A DNA stretch of 64,000 nt from Myxococcota bacterium (GTDB taxonomy: Bacteria; Myxococcota_A; UBA796; JAFGLY01). The position numbers and the translations under genes were made by a program. Under the pieces are notes generated by a model. The model made no database searches. It was not told the DNA's origin and worked only from the letters and a program-made list of their open reading frames with translations. The DNA lies in contig JAJRWT010000089.1 in assembly GCA_024276675.1 (NCBI GenBank), positions 57,413 to 121,412 on the forward strand, written 5' to 3'. This document shows positions 1 to 8,951 of this stretch, one piece after another (within the stretch, counting starts at the first letter, position 1; each line of letters begins with the position of its first letter).

Positions 1-1
1 A

Positions 2-460
2 GACGACGATCCGGCGGATCGCCTCTGGTTCACCTCTCTTTCCCATCGTCGCCTGTACCGGGACAGCCGCCAATGTGATCAGACCGAGATCACCGTCTGG
101 GCCGAGGACGACCCGGAAGACTCCTCCCTGATGGTGCTCCTGCATCGCGAGGCGCCACGCATCGACCATGAACCCGACAAAGACGGGCTCATCCTTCCAC
201 TCGCCCACGGCGTGAAGCGTTTCGATCTCTATTTTCTGGACGGAAAGCTGAACGAGTGGCGGGACGACTGGAGCACGGTGGGCAACGAGACCCCCGAGCG
301 TCTCCCCAGGGCCGTGAAGCTGGTGCTGGTCATCTCCAAGCCGGACCTGGACGAACCGGAGACCCTGGTGGATCATACCTACGTCACTACCATCCTTCTC
401 GACTACGCGGAGCCCATGACCAAGAGCCTTCTGGGTCGTGGTTCCTTCTCGGAGGGGTGA
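2..460 (+). CDS. gspJ: Type II secretion minor pseudopilin GspJ (5' partial)
   Basis: The reading frame is open from the first bases of the window and ends at TGA 458-460, so only the C-terminal ~152 residues are present and the prepilin peptide lies outside. The visible part has the GspJ pattern: RLWFTSLSHRRLYRD early on, an acidic stretch, the LLHREAP segment, then VKRFDLYFLDG followed by a Trp-rich turn (WRDDWSTV) and RLPRAVKLVLVI. GspJ is a minor pseudopilin that forms the tip complex of the type II secretion pseudopilus with GspI and GspK in the periplasm and inner membrane. The gspK ATG follows 2 nt after this stop, so the two are surely co-translated. The identification rests on fold-level pattern plus its place directly before gspK-L-M-N. 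Confidence 0.82.
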   Translation, partial: DDDPADRLWFTSLSHRRLYRDSRQCDQTEITVWAEDDPEDSSLMVLLHREAPRIDHEPDKDGLILPLAHGVKRFDLYFLDGKLNEWRDDWSTVGNETPERLPRAVKLVLVISKPDLDEPETLVDHTYVTTILLDYAEPMTKSLLGRGSFSEG

Positions 461-462
461 AC

Positions 463-1743
463 ATGCCAACCAGGATTCGCAGTGCCCTCGCCTCGCTCCG
501 GCCCCAGCCCGGGGGCCACGGCCCGGTGGGACCAGGGCGCCGGCTCCTGTTGCGCAAGAGAGCCCGTTCCAGCCGATCCGGCGTGGCCCTTTTGGTGGTG
601 CTGGCCGCTATCATGGTGATGACCGTGCTGGTGACGGAGATGAGCTACGGTGCGCGGATCCGGATGCTCCTGGCCGCTCACCAGCGCGACGAAGTCAAGG
701 CCCACTGGCTGGCCATCTCCGGGATCAACCTCTATCGCTTGATACTCACCGCCAACTACCAGTTGAAACAGAACAGCTACCTGAACGACATCGCAAAGAC
801 CTATGGCGTCAACATCGGGGATGCCCTCTGGCAGGCGGTGCCCTTCATCAGCACCGGTCTGCTGCGCATGGTATTCGTCTCTGGCGAGGATGTGGACGAC
901 TGGGATCGAACCCAGGTGGAGACCCTGCTCACCACCGGCACGGTGTCCGACGAAGTGGCAGTAGAGTCCCGCCAGCAGAGTGCCTTTGAAGACGAAGGGT
1001 TCCTGGATTTCGACGGCGACTTCTCCGCCGAGATCCAGGACCAGGAGAGCAAGATCAACGTGGGCAACCTGGCCAACCTGGCCACTGGCGAGAGCTTGCT
1101 TGAAAACTCCACGGCCATGCAGCTCTACGGGCTCATGAGCGGCCAGGAGAACGACGAGTGGTTCTACCAGCGGAACCTGGATCGTTGGGAAATAATCGGC
1201 AACCTGGCCGACTGGATGGATGCCGACAACACCAGGTGTGGCAACTACAGCGGCTACGAAGACGACCTCTACAACAGGCTGGACGATCCATACCTGGCCA
1301 AGAACGCCAAGTTCGACACTAAAGAAGAGATCCGCCTGGTGGATGGCTGGCAGGACGACGTCTACGAGCGCTTCGGCGACGAGATAACCGTCTGGGGAAG
1401 TGGCAAGGTCAATGTCAACACGGCATCTCGCGAGGTGCTCTTCGGACTCATCAAGTCCTTCGTGGCGGGCCCTCCCGCCGATGATTTTGCATACCAACTC
1501 GTGGACCTGCTGGAGAGCTACAAGACCATCACAAGCTTCCAGAGCGCAAGTGATTTCACCACGTATCTGAAGGACCAGGGAGCCGAGGTGCTGGACGGCA
1601 TGACCAGCGCTATCACCACATCAAGCAGTGTTTTCCAGGTCACAAGCATGGGCGTGGTGGGAAACACGGCTGTGACCATCACGGCGGTACTGGATTACCA
1701 GTCCTCCTCCGAGGGCAAGGTACTCTACTGGCATGTGGAGTGA
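463..1743 (+). CDS. gspK: Type II secretion minor pseudopilin GspK
   Basis: 426 residues. The ATG at 463 is preceded by GGAGGGG overlapping the gspJ stop, so I chose it over in-frame starts inside gspJ. A basic N-terminal arm of about 37 residues, longer than usual, precedes a single hydrophobic helix (SGVALLVVLAAIMVMTVLV, about 38-58) of type IV pilin type. The large periplasmic part carries the two GspK signatures: DQESKINVGNLA near 193 and GKVNVNTASREVLFGL near 314, the latter in the helix-hairpin-helix-like domain. GspK caps the pseudopilus tip with GspI and GspJ. It sits between gspJ and gspL, 12 nt before the latter. The long basic leader means either an unusually long prepilin leader or a later start; no other ATG lies close to the helix. 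Confidence 0.9.
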   Translation: MPTRIRSALASLRPQPGGHGPVGPGRRLLLRKRARSSRSGVALLVVLAAIMVMTVLVTEMSYGARIRMLLAAHQRDEVKAHWLAISGINLYRLILTANYQLKQNSYLNDIAKTYGVNIGDALWQAVPFISTGLLRMVFVSGEDVDDWDRTQVETLLTTGTVSDEVAVESRQQSAFEDEGFLDFDGDFSAEIQDQESKINVGNLANLATGESLLENSTAMQLYGLMSGQENDEWFYQRNLDRWEIIGNLADWMDADNTRCGNYSGYEDDLYNRLDDPYLAKNAKFDTKEEIRLVDGWQDDVYERFGDEITVWGSGKVNVNTASREVLFGLIKSFVAGPPADDFAYQLVDLLESYKTITSFQSASDFTTYLKDQGAEVLDGMTSAITTSSSVFQVTSMGVVGNTAVTITAVLDYQSSSEGKVLYWHVE

Positions 1744-1755
1744 AACGGAGCTGCA

Positions 1756-3432
1756 ATGGCACGGGTAATCGGAGTTGATCTGGGAGCACACACGGTGAAG
1801 GTCGCCGTATTCAAGGGGAGCTTTGGCCGCTACGCCGTGACCGATTTTCTGCTGCGCAGGGTCGCGAGTCCTGATTCCACCGGATCCGGGGCCTCTCTTT
1901 CGCAGCGGCTTGCCGTTCTTGCCGAACTGTTGGCGGATGCCAGGCTGGAAGATCTGCGCTCCGTGGCCATGGCCTGGCCAGCCGAGCGCAGCAGTATGAG
2001 GCTGGTGCACCTGCCCTTCGTGGATCGGAACCAGGTGGCCAGGACCATCCCCTTCGAGGTGGAGACCTCCGTACCCTTCGAGCTGGAGGACATGATCCTG
2101 GACCATCGCGTAGTGAAGACCATCGACGATGGTAGCCAGGTGCTGGCGGTGCTCGTGCGTCGTGAAGATCTATCCGGGTTCCTGGAGCAGGTGGGGGGCG
2201 CCGATCTAAGTCCACGAAACCTGGGCATAGATGGCGACCTGATGTCGGCCTACACGCAGGAGGGCGTGCAGGTGGTGCTGGACCTGGGGCACGAGCGCAC
2301 CGTGGTCTCACTGGCAGTGGACGGGCAGGTGCTTGGAGTGCGCGGTCTGGATACGGGGGGCCGTTTCCTGTCGGAGAGACTTGCCGGGGCATTCGGCCTG
2401 GAGCCCGACGTTGCCGAGGGCTACAAGCACGCCCTCAGTCTGAAGAGCCGCCAGGCTCTCGATGTGACAGCCGAGTGGGAGGATGAAACCGAAACCTCCA
2501 TGCCCGATGATCACCTGGAGCATTTCATCGATCAAAGCCATGACACCGATGCCATGGCCAGGGTGCTGGGCGAAGCGGCAGCGGAACTGCTGAGTGAGAT
2601 ACGGGCCAGTCTCATCGCCTTTGAAGACAATATCGGCGTCGAGATTGCCGAGATCCTCATCTGTGGCGGAACGGCGGAGCTGGACGGCCTGGCGGAGCTG
2701 TTGGCGAGGGATCTGGGCCTGCCGGTGAGGGCGATTGCCATCGACGCCGCGGCGGAGCGCTTCGCTGATTCCGGGCGTTTTGCCCTTGCCCATGCCCTGG
2801 GCATGCGTGCCGCCGGAGAGCTGCGGGGAAGGCCACTGGAGCTGCGGAAGGGAGAGTTCGCCTACCACGGTCACATGGAAACGCTCAAGACCCTGCTCTC
2901 CTACGGAGCCATGGGCGCTGCTCTCTTCGTCGTTGCCGGGTTGGTCATTTTCTTCATGGATCACGCGAAGTACAGTGAACAGGTGGATTCTCTGTCCGCC
3001 AACATTGCCAACGTCGTGAACGAGACCTTTCCCGATGTCGAAAGATCTCGCCTGGATGATCCCGGTATGGCCGTCGCCATCATGCAGGAGAAGGCCATGG
3101 CAGTGACCGAGCGCGTAGCCCTGTTGGGAGCAGCCATCCGTGGTCAGCCTCCCACGCTGACACTCCTCAAGTCCCTCTCCGAGGGCATGCCTCCACCTTC
3201 CGAGGCCACTATCGACATCAAGGAACTCACTCTCTCCGAGACCGCCGTCAACCTGAAGGCCGAAACCGCCGGCTACGAAGAAGCCGCCAGGATCGAAGCC
3301 TCGCTCCAGAACGTGCAGCGCTTCAAGACTGCCAACAAGGGCGACGAAAAGAAGATGGGCGACAAGGTCCAGTTCAGCTTGTCGATCCCTCTTGGTGGTT
3401 CCGAGGCTGTTGCAGGGGAGGAACGGGGATGA
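1756..3432 (+). CDS. gspL: Type II secretion inner-membrane protein GspL (PilM/PilN-like)
   Basis: 558 residues, ATG preceded by CGGAG. The N-terminal ~350 residues have the actin-like PilM/GspL cytoplasmic fold, opening with GVDLGAHTVKVAVFKG (phosphate-1-like loop) and containing VVLDLGHERTVVSLAVDG and EILICGGTAELDGLAELL. One transmembrane helix (about 381-402, YGAMGAALFVVAGLVIFF) is followed by a periplasmic PilN-like ferredoxin-fold region rich in helices. GspL recruits the GspE ATPase to the inner membrane and pairs with GspM. It overlaps gspM by 4 nt (ATGA). The N-terminal domain looks more like complete PilM than many enterobacterial GspL proteins, as is common in deltaproteobacteria. 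Confidence 0.87.
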   Translation: MARVIGVDLGAHTVKVAVFKGSFGRYAVTDFLLRRVASPDSTGSGASLSQRLAVLAELLADARLEDLRSVAMAWPAERSSMRLVHLPFVDRNQVARTIPFEVETSVPFELEDMILDHRVVKTIDDGSQVLAVLVRREDLSGFLEQVGGADLSPRNLGIDGDLMSAYTQEGVQVVLDLGHERTVVSLAVDGQVLGVRGLDTGGRFLSERLAGAFGLEPDVAEGYKHALSLKSRQALDVTAEWEDETETSMPDDHLEHFIDQSHDTDAMARVLGEAAAELLSEIRASLIAFEDNIGVEIAEILICGGTAELDGLAELLARDLGLPVRAIAIDAAAERFADSGRFALAHALGMRAAGELRGRPLELRKGEFAYHGHMETLKTLLSYGAMGAALFVVAGLVIFFMDHAKYSEQVDSLSANIANVVNETFPDVERSRLDDPGMAVAIMQEKAMAVTERVALLGAAIRGQPPTLTLLKSLSEGMPPPSEATIDIKELTLSETAVNLKAETAGYEEAARIEASLQNVQRFKTANKGDEKKMGDKVQFSLSIPLGGSEAVAGEERG

Positions 3433-4058
3433 AGCCGACACTTGGGGCATTTTCCAGATACATGAGGCGTCCGCTGCAGGCCTTGCAGCCCTTGAGAGCC
3501 CGTCTTCGCAACTTCACGGAAGGCATGAGTCCCAGGGACAGGTTGTTGTTCATGGGAACGGTGGTGGTGTTGAGCCTGGGGTTCCTGGTTTTCGGGACCG
3601 TGTTCATGCTGGGGCGGCTGGACAGCCTGAGGGAGCTTGTGGAGATCCGCCAGGGGCAGCTTGCGCAGGTGGAAGAGATGCGCACGGCCTACACCGAGGG
3701 CCAGACCAGGCTCGAGGAGCTGGAAAAGCGTCTCGGAGCCTACAAGGGGACCACGCTCTCTGCCTTCCTGGAGCAGTCGGCGGGAAAGGTCCAGATCCAG
3801 GACAACTTGAAGCAGGTGAAGGAACGTTCGGCTGCTGTTCACGGAAACCTCGAAGAAAAGCTCTTTTCCGTGGAGCTGTCCCGCTTGACGCTGGAGCAGG
3901 TTGTCAGTTTCCTCTACGAGGTGGAGACATCTGGTTATCCCTTGATAATCCGAACCGCCAAGTTCAGGACCGTCTACGTCTCTGGACAGAAGCTCCTGAA
4001 GCTCAACATGGACATCTCATCATTCAGGCTGCTCGAAGAAGACGAGGTGACAGGATGA
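3429..4058 (+). CDS. gspM: Type II secretion inner-membrane protein GspM
   Basis: 209 residues. It starts in the ATGA overlap with gspL, with GGGGAGGAACGGGG just upstream as the ribosome binding site. A basic cytoplasmic segment (about 1-38) leads to one transmembrane helix (about 39-61, LLFMGTVVVLSLGFLVFGTV). A periplasmic coiled coil rich in Glu, Arg and Leu follows (about 62-105), then a small alpha/beta domain. This is the classic GspM layout: GspM binds GspL and GspE in the assembly platform of the secretion system. The stop overlaps the gspN ATG (ATGA). Confidence 0.85.
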   Translation: MKPTLGAFSRYMRRPLQALQPLRARLRNFTEGMSPRDRLLFMGTVVVLSLGFLVFGTVFMLGRLDSLRELVEIRQGQLAQVEEMRTAYTEGQTRLEELEKRLGAYKGTTLSAFLEQSAGKVQIQDNLKQVKERSAAVHGNLEEKLFSVELSRLTLEQVVSFLYEVETSGYPLIIRTAKFRTVYVSGQKLLKLNMDISSFRLLEEDEVTG

Positions 4059-5344
4059 TTCGCAAGATCGCCATGGCGATGGTCGTGACTTGCTGGGCAG
4101 CAGTTGTCTTCCTCATGGGTCTGCATTTCACCTTTCCCTCCGACACCGCGGCCAAGCGTCTCCAGTGGGAAGTGGAAACCCGCAGCGACGGCCGCTACTC
4201 TGTGTTGGCGGACTCGGTTTCGTTGTGGCGCCTTACCGGCCTGGAAATGACCAATGCACGACTTCTCACATCTTCCAGGGGCGACAATCGAAGGGGCAAG
4301 CAGGGGCAGGATGAAGAAGAGGCCTCCGCGGCCCTGGTCCTGGCCATGCAGACCGTGGCGGCGCGTCTGGAGATCCTTCCCCTGCTCTCGGGCACCAGGG
4401 CAGCCGCCTTCAAGGGCAGGCTCTACGGTGGCGATATGGATGGGCGTCTGGCCTATGGTACCGACGAGGTGGACCTGGCCCTGAGGCTCTCCGATGTGGA
4501 TCTTTCTCTCTACCCCATGGACTCGAACTCCTTCACCCTGGACCTGGCCGGCTTCTTGAAGGCTGACATGGCTCTGGTCCTGGACATGGACGACGCCACC
4601 GACTCCACCGGAACCGGCTGGCTCGAATGCAGGGACCTGGTGCTGAAAAGTGGAAAGATCCTGGGCTTCTCCCTGCCGGAAAACGCCACTTTTTCAAAGT
4701 TCAGGCTGGAATACGAGATCTCCGACGGCAAGGCCCGTATCACCAGGGCAAAGGTCGCCGGAGACATGTTCGATGCCGACATCGAGGGCGAGATCAGCCT
4801 CAACAAGAAGCTCTCACGCTCTCGCCCCCGGATCTCAGTGAGCTTCACCCTGGACGGAGCCCTGGCCGACATGGCGAAGCTTGCGCCGGGGCTCCGCGGG
4901 TCCCGCGACCAGGACGGCGTCTTTCGTTTCCTGCTGACCGGCACCCTGGACCATCCCAGGTTCAAGCCCGACCGGGCTCGGCTCTCCCGCCGCCGTAGCA
5001 GCTCCGGCATATCCAGGATCAGCCCCACCACCGATGGGGATACATCGATGGACGACGACGAGCGCCAGCGCCTTCGCGAGGAGAGGATCCGAAAGCGCCG
5101 TGAGCGCCTGGAGGAACGACGGGCGGCCCGTGAGCAGGCCGGGGAAGGGGAGCCATCCCTTCCGAATCGGCTTGCCCGAAAATCCATGGATGACCTGGAA
5201 CCCCCCGTTGACGAGTACGACCCGGGGCAGGAATATGACGAACCCTACGAAGACGATCCATCCGCCGGATACGACGATGATCTGGGCCAGGAACCCGAGT
5301 TTGACGACGTGGACATCCAGCAATACGACGACGCGGAGTTCTGA
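4055..5344 (+). CDS. gspN: Type II secretion protein GspN with acidic C-terminal tail
   Basis: 429 residues. The ATG overlaps the gspM stop and is preceded by GACAGGATG. An N-terminal transmembrane helix (about 4-24) is followed by a beta-rich, AsmA-like GspN body containing LTGLEMTNARL and several repeated strands up to about residue 309. The last ~120 residues are odd. First comes a very charged Arg/Glu helix (DERQRLREERIRKRRERLEE), then a tail of Asp, Glu, Tyr and Pro ending QQYDDAEF, which is not part of the family core. GspN is an accessory inner-membrane component found in some T2SS operons, with no settled function. Its position as the last gsp gene fits. The tail may bind cations or a partner; this is inference. 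Confidence 0.78.
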   Translation: MIRKIAMAMVVTCWAAVVFLMGLHFTFPSDTAAKRLQWEVETRSDGRYSVLADSVSLWRLTGLEMTNARLLTSSRGDNRRGKQGQDEEEASAALVLAMQTVAARLEILPLLSGTRAAAFKGRLYGGDMDGRLAYGTDEVDLALRLSDVDLSLYPMDSNSFTLDLAGFLKADMALVLDMDDATDSTGTGWLECRDLVLKSGKILGFSLPENATFSKFRLEYEISDGKARITRAKVAGDMFDADIEGEISLNKKLSRSRPRISVSFTLDGALADMAKLAPGLRGSRDQDGVFRFLLTGTLDHPRFKPDRARLSRRRSSSGISRISPTTDGDTSMDDDERQRLREERIRKRRERLEERRAAREQAGEGEPSLPNRLARKSMDDLEPPVDEYDPGQEYDEPYEDDPSAGYDDDLGQEPEFDDVDIQQYDDAEF

Positions 5345-5347
5345 GTC

Positions 5348-5521
5348 GTGGACCTGGCAGCAGATCTCCATGCCGCATACCTGGAACAGGGTCTGGCCAC
5401 CAGGAGATCTCGCTGGTTCCACACGGCAGGTGGAGAGCCGGGGATCCAACTGTTTGCCGTTGCTGTGATCTCGGTGCTGGATCCACGGACCCAGCACCTT
5501 ATACGCAACATGCGCGGATAG
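5348..5521 (+). CDS. Possible small protein after gspN (57 aa)
   Basis: A GTG at 5348 lies 3 nt after the gspN stop and has GGAG at 5336-5339, a good ribosome-binding distance. It opens 57 codons ending at TAG 5519-5521. The product would begin VDLAADLHAAYLEQGL and carry a short hydrophobic stretch (LFAVAVISVL). I recognise no family. The rest of the 252-nt gap before punA shows nothing convincing. The case rests only on the ribosome binding site and the coupling geometry, so it may be chance. Confidence 0.3.
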   Translation: MDLAADLHAAYLEQGLATRRSRWFHTAGGEPGIQLFAVAVISVLDPRTQHLIRNMRG

Positions 5522-5596
5522 GCGCCCATTGTGCGGCTCTGTGGGCCGTTGAGTTTTCCGGAAGGTGGGATCTTTATTGATCCGAAGTGAGATACG

Positions 5597-6478
5597 ATGA
5601 GTGATGCCATCGGCGGAAGCCGAATATCTGGTCTGGGCCCCCACGACATCAGGCTCGTGGATTCATTGAAAGACAGGCTGGTGGACGCCTTCGGCCTGGA
5701 ACCTCCGCGGTGGATCATCAACCTGGGCAGTGGTCTGGGAGCCGCCATGGCCATCCTGGAAGACCCAGTGCAGGTTCCCTACCAGGAGTTGGGCCTGCCT
5801 GACACTTCCGTGAGTGGCCATGCCGGAGTCCTGGCAGTGGGCCGGGTGGACGGAACACGGGTGGCCTGTTTTTCCGGAAGGGTTCACGTCTACGAAGGCC
5901 ATGAGCCCGCCACCGTGGTCCTGGGCCTTCGCGCCGTATTTCGCTGGGGCCAGGGAATGGTTCCCCAGCGGCTGGTGACCACCAGCGCCGTGGGCGGCAT
6001 TCACGAACACATGGAACCCGGCTCGCTGATCCTGGTGAAGGACCACCTCAACTTCAGCGGCGTAAACGTGCTTCGCGGGCCCAACCTCCCGGAACTGGGG
6101 GATCGATTCCCCGACATCTCCGGTCTCTACGACCTTCAGCTTCGCCAGACAGCAAGGCGTTGCGCCCGTCGCCTGGGGTTTTCACTGGTGGAGGGCGTCT
6201 ACGCTGCCACACTGGGTCCTTCCTACGAAACACCTGCCGAGATCCGCATGTTGAAGGCTATGGGAGCAGACCTGGTGGGGATGAGTCTGGTCCACGAGGC
6301 AATAGCCGCCTGTCATGCCAGGATTCCCGTGTTGGCAATAGCAGTGATCTCCAACCTGGCGGCTGGGCTCTCGGCCCAGGAGCTGAGTCAGCACGAAGTG
6401 GAGCAGACCATCCACTCCGCCGGGAGCCCCCAGCGCCTGGCCCGGCTGCTGGAGAGTGTGATCCGCCTGTCGGATTGA
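5597..6478 (+). CDS. punA: Purine nucleoside phosphorylase (family 2)
   Basis: 293 residues, ATG with GAAGTGAGA upstream. It catalyses phosphorolysis of purine nucleosides to base and ribose-1-phosphate in the cytosol (purine salvage). Signatures: phosphate loop INLGSGLGAAM near 42-52, GRVHVYEGH at about 94-102, LVKDHLNF near 150, GPSYETPAEI near 206-215, and ISNLAAG near 250 with the base-binding Asn. One deviation is LVGMSLVHEAI, where most relatives read VGMSTVPEV; this is in the nucleoside-binding region and might shift specificity, for example toward methylthioadenosine or inosine/guanosine. It stands alone and converges with the minus-strand operon that ends at 6521. Confidence 0.9.
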   Translation: MSDAIGGSRISGLGPHDIRLVDSLKDRLVDAFGLEPPRWIINLGSGLGAAMAILEDPVQVPYQELGLPDTSVSGHAGVLAVGRVDGTRVACFSGRVHVYEGHEPATVVLGLRAVFRWGQGMVPQRLVTTSAVGGIHEHMEPGSLILVKDHLNFSGVNVLRGPNLPELGDRFPDISGLYDLQLRQTARRCARRLGFSLVEGVYAATLGPSYETPAEIRMLKAMGADLVGMSLVHEAIAACHARIPVLAIAVISNLAAGLSAQELSQHEVEQTIHSAGSPQRLARLLESVIRLSD

Positions 6479-6520
6479 ACCTTGCGCCGGTGGCCAACCA
6501 TTCTGCCCCTTCACAGCCTT

Positions 6521-8314
6521 TCACGGCTCTTCCCTGCATGATCCCACTCCCCAGACCAGCAGCCCGTCGCCCAGATCCATTGGGGAGCCCAGGACATCGG
6601 CCAAGCTGTCAATGACGGCATAGCCGCAGGCTGCCGCTGGTATCCTGGTGCCCTGGCATCGGAGGGAGTCATGGAGCACCCAGCACAGCCCGGAACTCTC
6701 CACGGATTCTGCGTCGGGGAGTTCCCTGGCTTGATCCAGGGCACCTCGGCCCAGGGCGTCGAGCCACTGTATGAATGCGTTTTCGGTCTTGGGAAAATCG
6801 CCGAGACGGAGAGGATTGACCCTGGGGCGGTGCTCTGAAATGGCGGACAGGAATTGCTGGGACTGGTCCCAGGGCAATTCCGCCGCAGGACCAGGAGCTG
6901 CCTGAGCCAGGAACTGGGCGCTGCGCGGGACTTGCCAGGGTTGCTGGTGGTCACCGTCGGCGATGACGGTCCTGGTGCTGATGGACTGCTGGGCGACGAT
7001 GCCCAGGGCGGGTGTGCAGGCCGCCAGCGACAACAGGCTCCTGGGCCGCGTTTTCAGGAGAGGGCCGAACCGGCCTGCGACCAGCAGAGGCAGGGACTCG
7101 GCCCCCAGGCCGGCCAGGCTCGCCAGCAGCAGCCCGGCCATGCTGGCCAGGCGGTCGAGATCGTGCAACCGCGCCAGGCCCTGGTGGATGCGACCGAAGA
7201 ACCGGGGAAGGGAGCCGGCGTGCAGGATGGTGGTGCCAGAGGCACGATCCAGCAGCAGGCAGGGACCCGTGGAGAGCAGCGCCAGCAGGAGCGCCAGGAG
7301 GATTGCCAAGAGAATGATCATTTTTTTTTGGGGCCGCAGCAGGGCCAGCACAGCCAGGAGCCAACAGGACAGCGGGAGGTAGGCGAAGTCTATTCCGAAC
7401 TGCCCCACCGAGATGACCGCCAGATCCCGGAGGGCCACCAGCCCGTGGGAAGGCGGACAGGTGTTTCCGGAAGGCGCCGCGAAGTGGGACATGGGGTGCA
7501 GCCATATCCGGTGAAGCTCGCTGCCCGATAACGCCGCTCCCAGGGCCAGGGCCATGACGGCGGGCCACCATTGCCTCGCCCGACTGCCGGGCAGGGCGCC
7601 AAGAACCAGGAGCAGGGCCAGGGGCAGCAGCATGAGCAGGAAGGGCGGATAGATGGTGGCGGCCATGGCGCCGGAGCAGCCGGACACCAGGGCGAGCGCC
7701 ACGAGCCTGCCCCGCTTCGCCCCGGAAGAGGGGGGGGGAGCAGGGTAGTGGGCTTCCGGGGCGCTGGGCAGCAGGCGCATGAAAAGAGCCAGCGCCATGG
7801 CCGCCAGGCCCGGGGCCATGGTGTTGGCCCGCCCTTCGAGGATTTCCTGCCATGCCGGAGCGAGGCCAGCTCCCAGCAGGCCGGCCACCAGCACGGCAAA
7901 GGTACCGCCTCCAAAGGACCTGGCCAGGAGGGCGGCACCCAGGGCGTTGAGGCACACTGCCATGGTGATGGCCCAGCCCCAACGATCCGGCCAGCCCGGC
8001 CAGGCCTCCGTGGGGGCCAGGATGACAGCGTCCACGATGGTGGCGAAGGGGTCTTCCAGGGGAAGGGGATCCGGGTATCCGAAGTCGTCCAGTCGCTCCG
8101 GCAGTCCACCGTCCAGCAGGATGCTCCTGCCCACGAAGGAGTAGAACCAGGCTGTGGTGGCCGTGTCTCCCTGGAAGGAGTTGCAGAAGACCGTCCCGGG
8201 TAGCCTGGCCGGGGATGCGATGGCCAGCGCCAAAACGAGCACCGCCAGAAAGGGCCAGCATCGGGTGAGCAGGCCGGTGGTCCGCGTCTGTTCAGTGGGT
8301 GTCGAGGGGGTCAC
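6521..8314 (-). CDS. Polytopic membrane protein, GT-C/YfhO-like (unassigned)
   Basis: 597 residues with about ten or more hydrophobic helices separated by short loops, beginning FLAVLVLALAIA near residue 23. A first periplasmic loop contains Asp/Pro-rich segments (DDFGYPDPLPLEDPF) and a later one LARLHDLDRLASM. The soluble C-terminal part (after about 450) has no pattern I recognise. The overall plan, multiple helices with an acidic first loop and a soluble tail, is that of GT-C lipid-linked glycosyltransferases or YfhO-type proteins, but no sequence motif proves it. It is the last gene of the minus operon and its start overlaps the FGE-fold gene by 23 nt, implying coupling. A run of nine A in the coding strand (7321-7329) is unusual here. 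Confidence 0.6.
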   Translation of the reverse strand: MTPSTPTEQTRTTGLLTRCWPFLAVLVLALAIASPARLPGTVFCNSFQGDTATTAWFYSFVGRSILLDGGLPERLDDFGYPDPLPLEDPFATIVDAVILAPTEAWPGWPDRWGWAITMAVCLNALGAALLARSFGGGTFAVLVAGLLGAGLAPAWQEILEGRANTMAPGLAAMALALFMRLLPSAPEAHYPAPPPSSGAKRGRLVALALVSGCSGAMAATIYPPFLLMLLPLALLLVLGALPGSRARQWWPAVMALALGAALSGSELHRIWLHPMSHFAAPSGNTCPPSHGLVALRDLAVISVGQFGIDFAYLPLSCWLLAVLALLRPQKKMIILLAILLALLLALLSTGPCLLLDRASGTTILHAGSLPRFFGRIHQGLARLHDLDRLASMAGLLLASLAGLGAESLPLLVAGRFGPLLKTRPRSLLSLAACTPALGIVAQQSISTRTVIADGDHQQPWQVPRSAQFLAQAAPGPAAELPWDQSQQFLSAISEHRPRVNPLRLGDFPKTENAFIQWLDALGRGALDQARELPDAESVESSGLCWVLHDSLRCQGTRIPAAACGYAVIDSLADVLGSPMDLGDGLLVWGVGSCREEP

Positions 8315-8951
8315 TGCAACATCGGAAACCTATGGTTCCCTTGAAGTGGATGGAGTGGGAACCCGGTGAGTTGAAGGCGCATGTGGCGGGTGAGCCGCTG
8401 TAGTGGGCAGCGCCCCGTTTGTCGATGATGGGGGTGCCGTCTTCGTCCGTGATCTGGGGGTCGGCCCATTCCCAGAGGTTGCCAAGCATGTCGTAGATAC
8501 CCGTGGCAGTGTGGCACTGCGGGTAGCTTCCGGTGGGGAGCAGCGATGGCCTGAAGCCCTCGCGGTAGTCGCTCACCCCGCACTGCCCGGTGTGGTAGCC
8601 GCCATCCACCGTGGGGTAGTCCTCGCCTCCGGGTCCGGGGTGCCCGTCGCAGGCATCCTCCCATTCCGCGCTGGTGCAGAGGTGGAAACCGGCCCAGGCA
8701 CAGTAGTCGCTGGCCTGTTTCCAGGTGAGCCGGGTGGGGATCAGGCCTGGGCGGGAGAGCAGAAGTTCCCCGGTGGATGTGGGGTTGCCGTCGTCCGGTG
8801 CCTGTTGTCGGGATGAGTGGCGGACGTGGAGTTCCCAGGCATGGATGCAGAAGGCTCCGGATCTGCCTCGGGCCGCCACCATTCCCGCGGGGCACGTGGT
8901 GGAACTGCACGCGGACAGCGCAGCAAGGAGCAGCAGGAAGGGGTCGGGCAT
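8292..8951 (-). CDS. FGE/SUMF1-fold lipoprotein
   Basis: 219 residues with a short lipoprotein signal (MPDPFLLLLAALSAC, Cys15 as the lipidation site). The rest follows the formylglycine-generating-enzyme/SUMF1 pattern: CPAGMV and GAFCIHAWE, then LTWKQASDYCAWAGFHLCTS with AEWEDACDG, then MLGNLWEWA, and TIGFRCC at the end. It is smaller than catalytic FGE. The copper-binding Cys pair of true FGE cannot be placed with confidence, so a non-enzymatic or lectin-like role is as likely as formylglycine formation. ATG follows the carbamoyltransferase TGA directly (TGAATG on the minus strand). The only sulfatase-fold gene in the window (23829-25325) lacks the Cys/Ser target, so no local substrate is visible. 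Confidence 0.78.
   Translation of the reverse strand: MPDPFLLLLAALSACSSTTCPAGMVAARGRSGAFCIHAWELHVRHSSRQQAPDDGNPTSTGELLLSRPGLIPTRLTWKQASDYCAWAGFHLCTSAEWEDACDGHPGPGGEDYPTVDGGYHTGQCGVSDYREGFRPSLLPTGSYPQCHTATGIYDMLGNLWEWADPQITDEDGTPIIDKRGAAHYSGSPATCAFNSPGSHSIHFKGTIGFRCCSDPLDTH

Noticed and set aside
131..460. Start of gspJ at ATG 131
   Set aside because: The frame is open back to the window edge with GspJ-like sequence before this ATG, so it is an internal Met.
403..1497. Long minus-strand open frame opposite gspK
   Set aside because: It mirrors the gspK codons on the other strand, has no ribosome binding site or recognisable domain, and gspK is certain.
6854..7531. Gln/Gly-rich plus-strand frame opposite the membrane protein
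   Set aside because: It is the antisense of hydrophobic codons; no start signal.
8292..8951. Catalytic formylglycine-generating enzyme
   Set aside because: The fold fits but the protein is short and the catalytic Cys pair cannot be placed, and no Cys/Ser sulfatase is encoded nearby; called FGE-fold lipoprotein instead.
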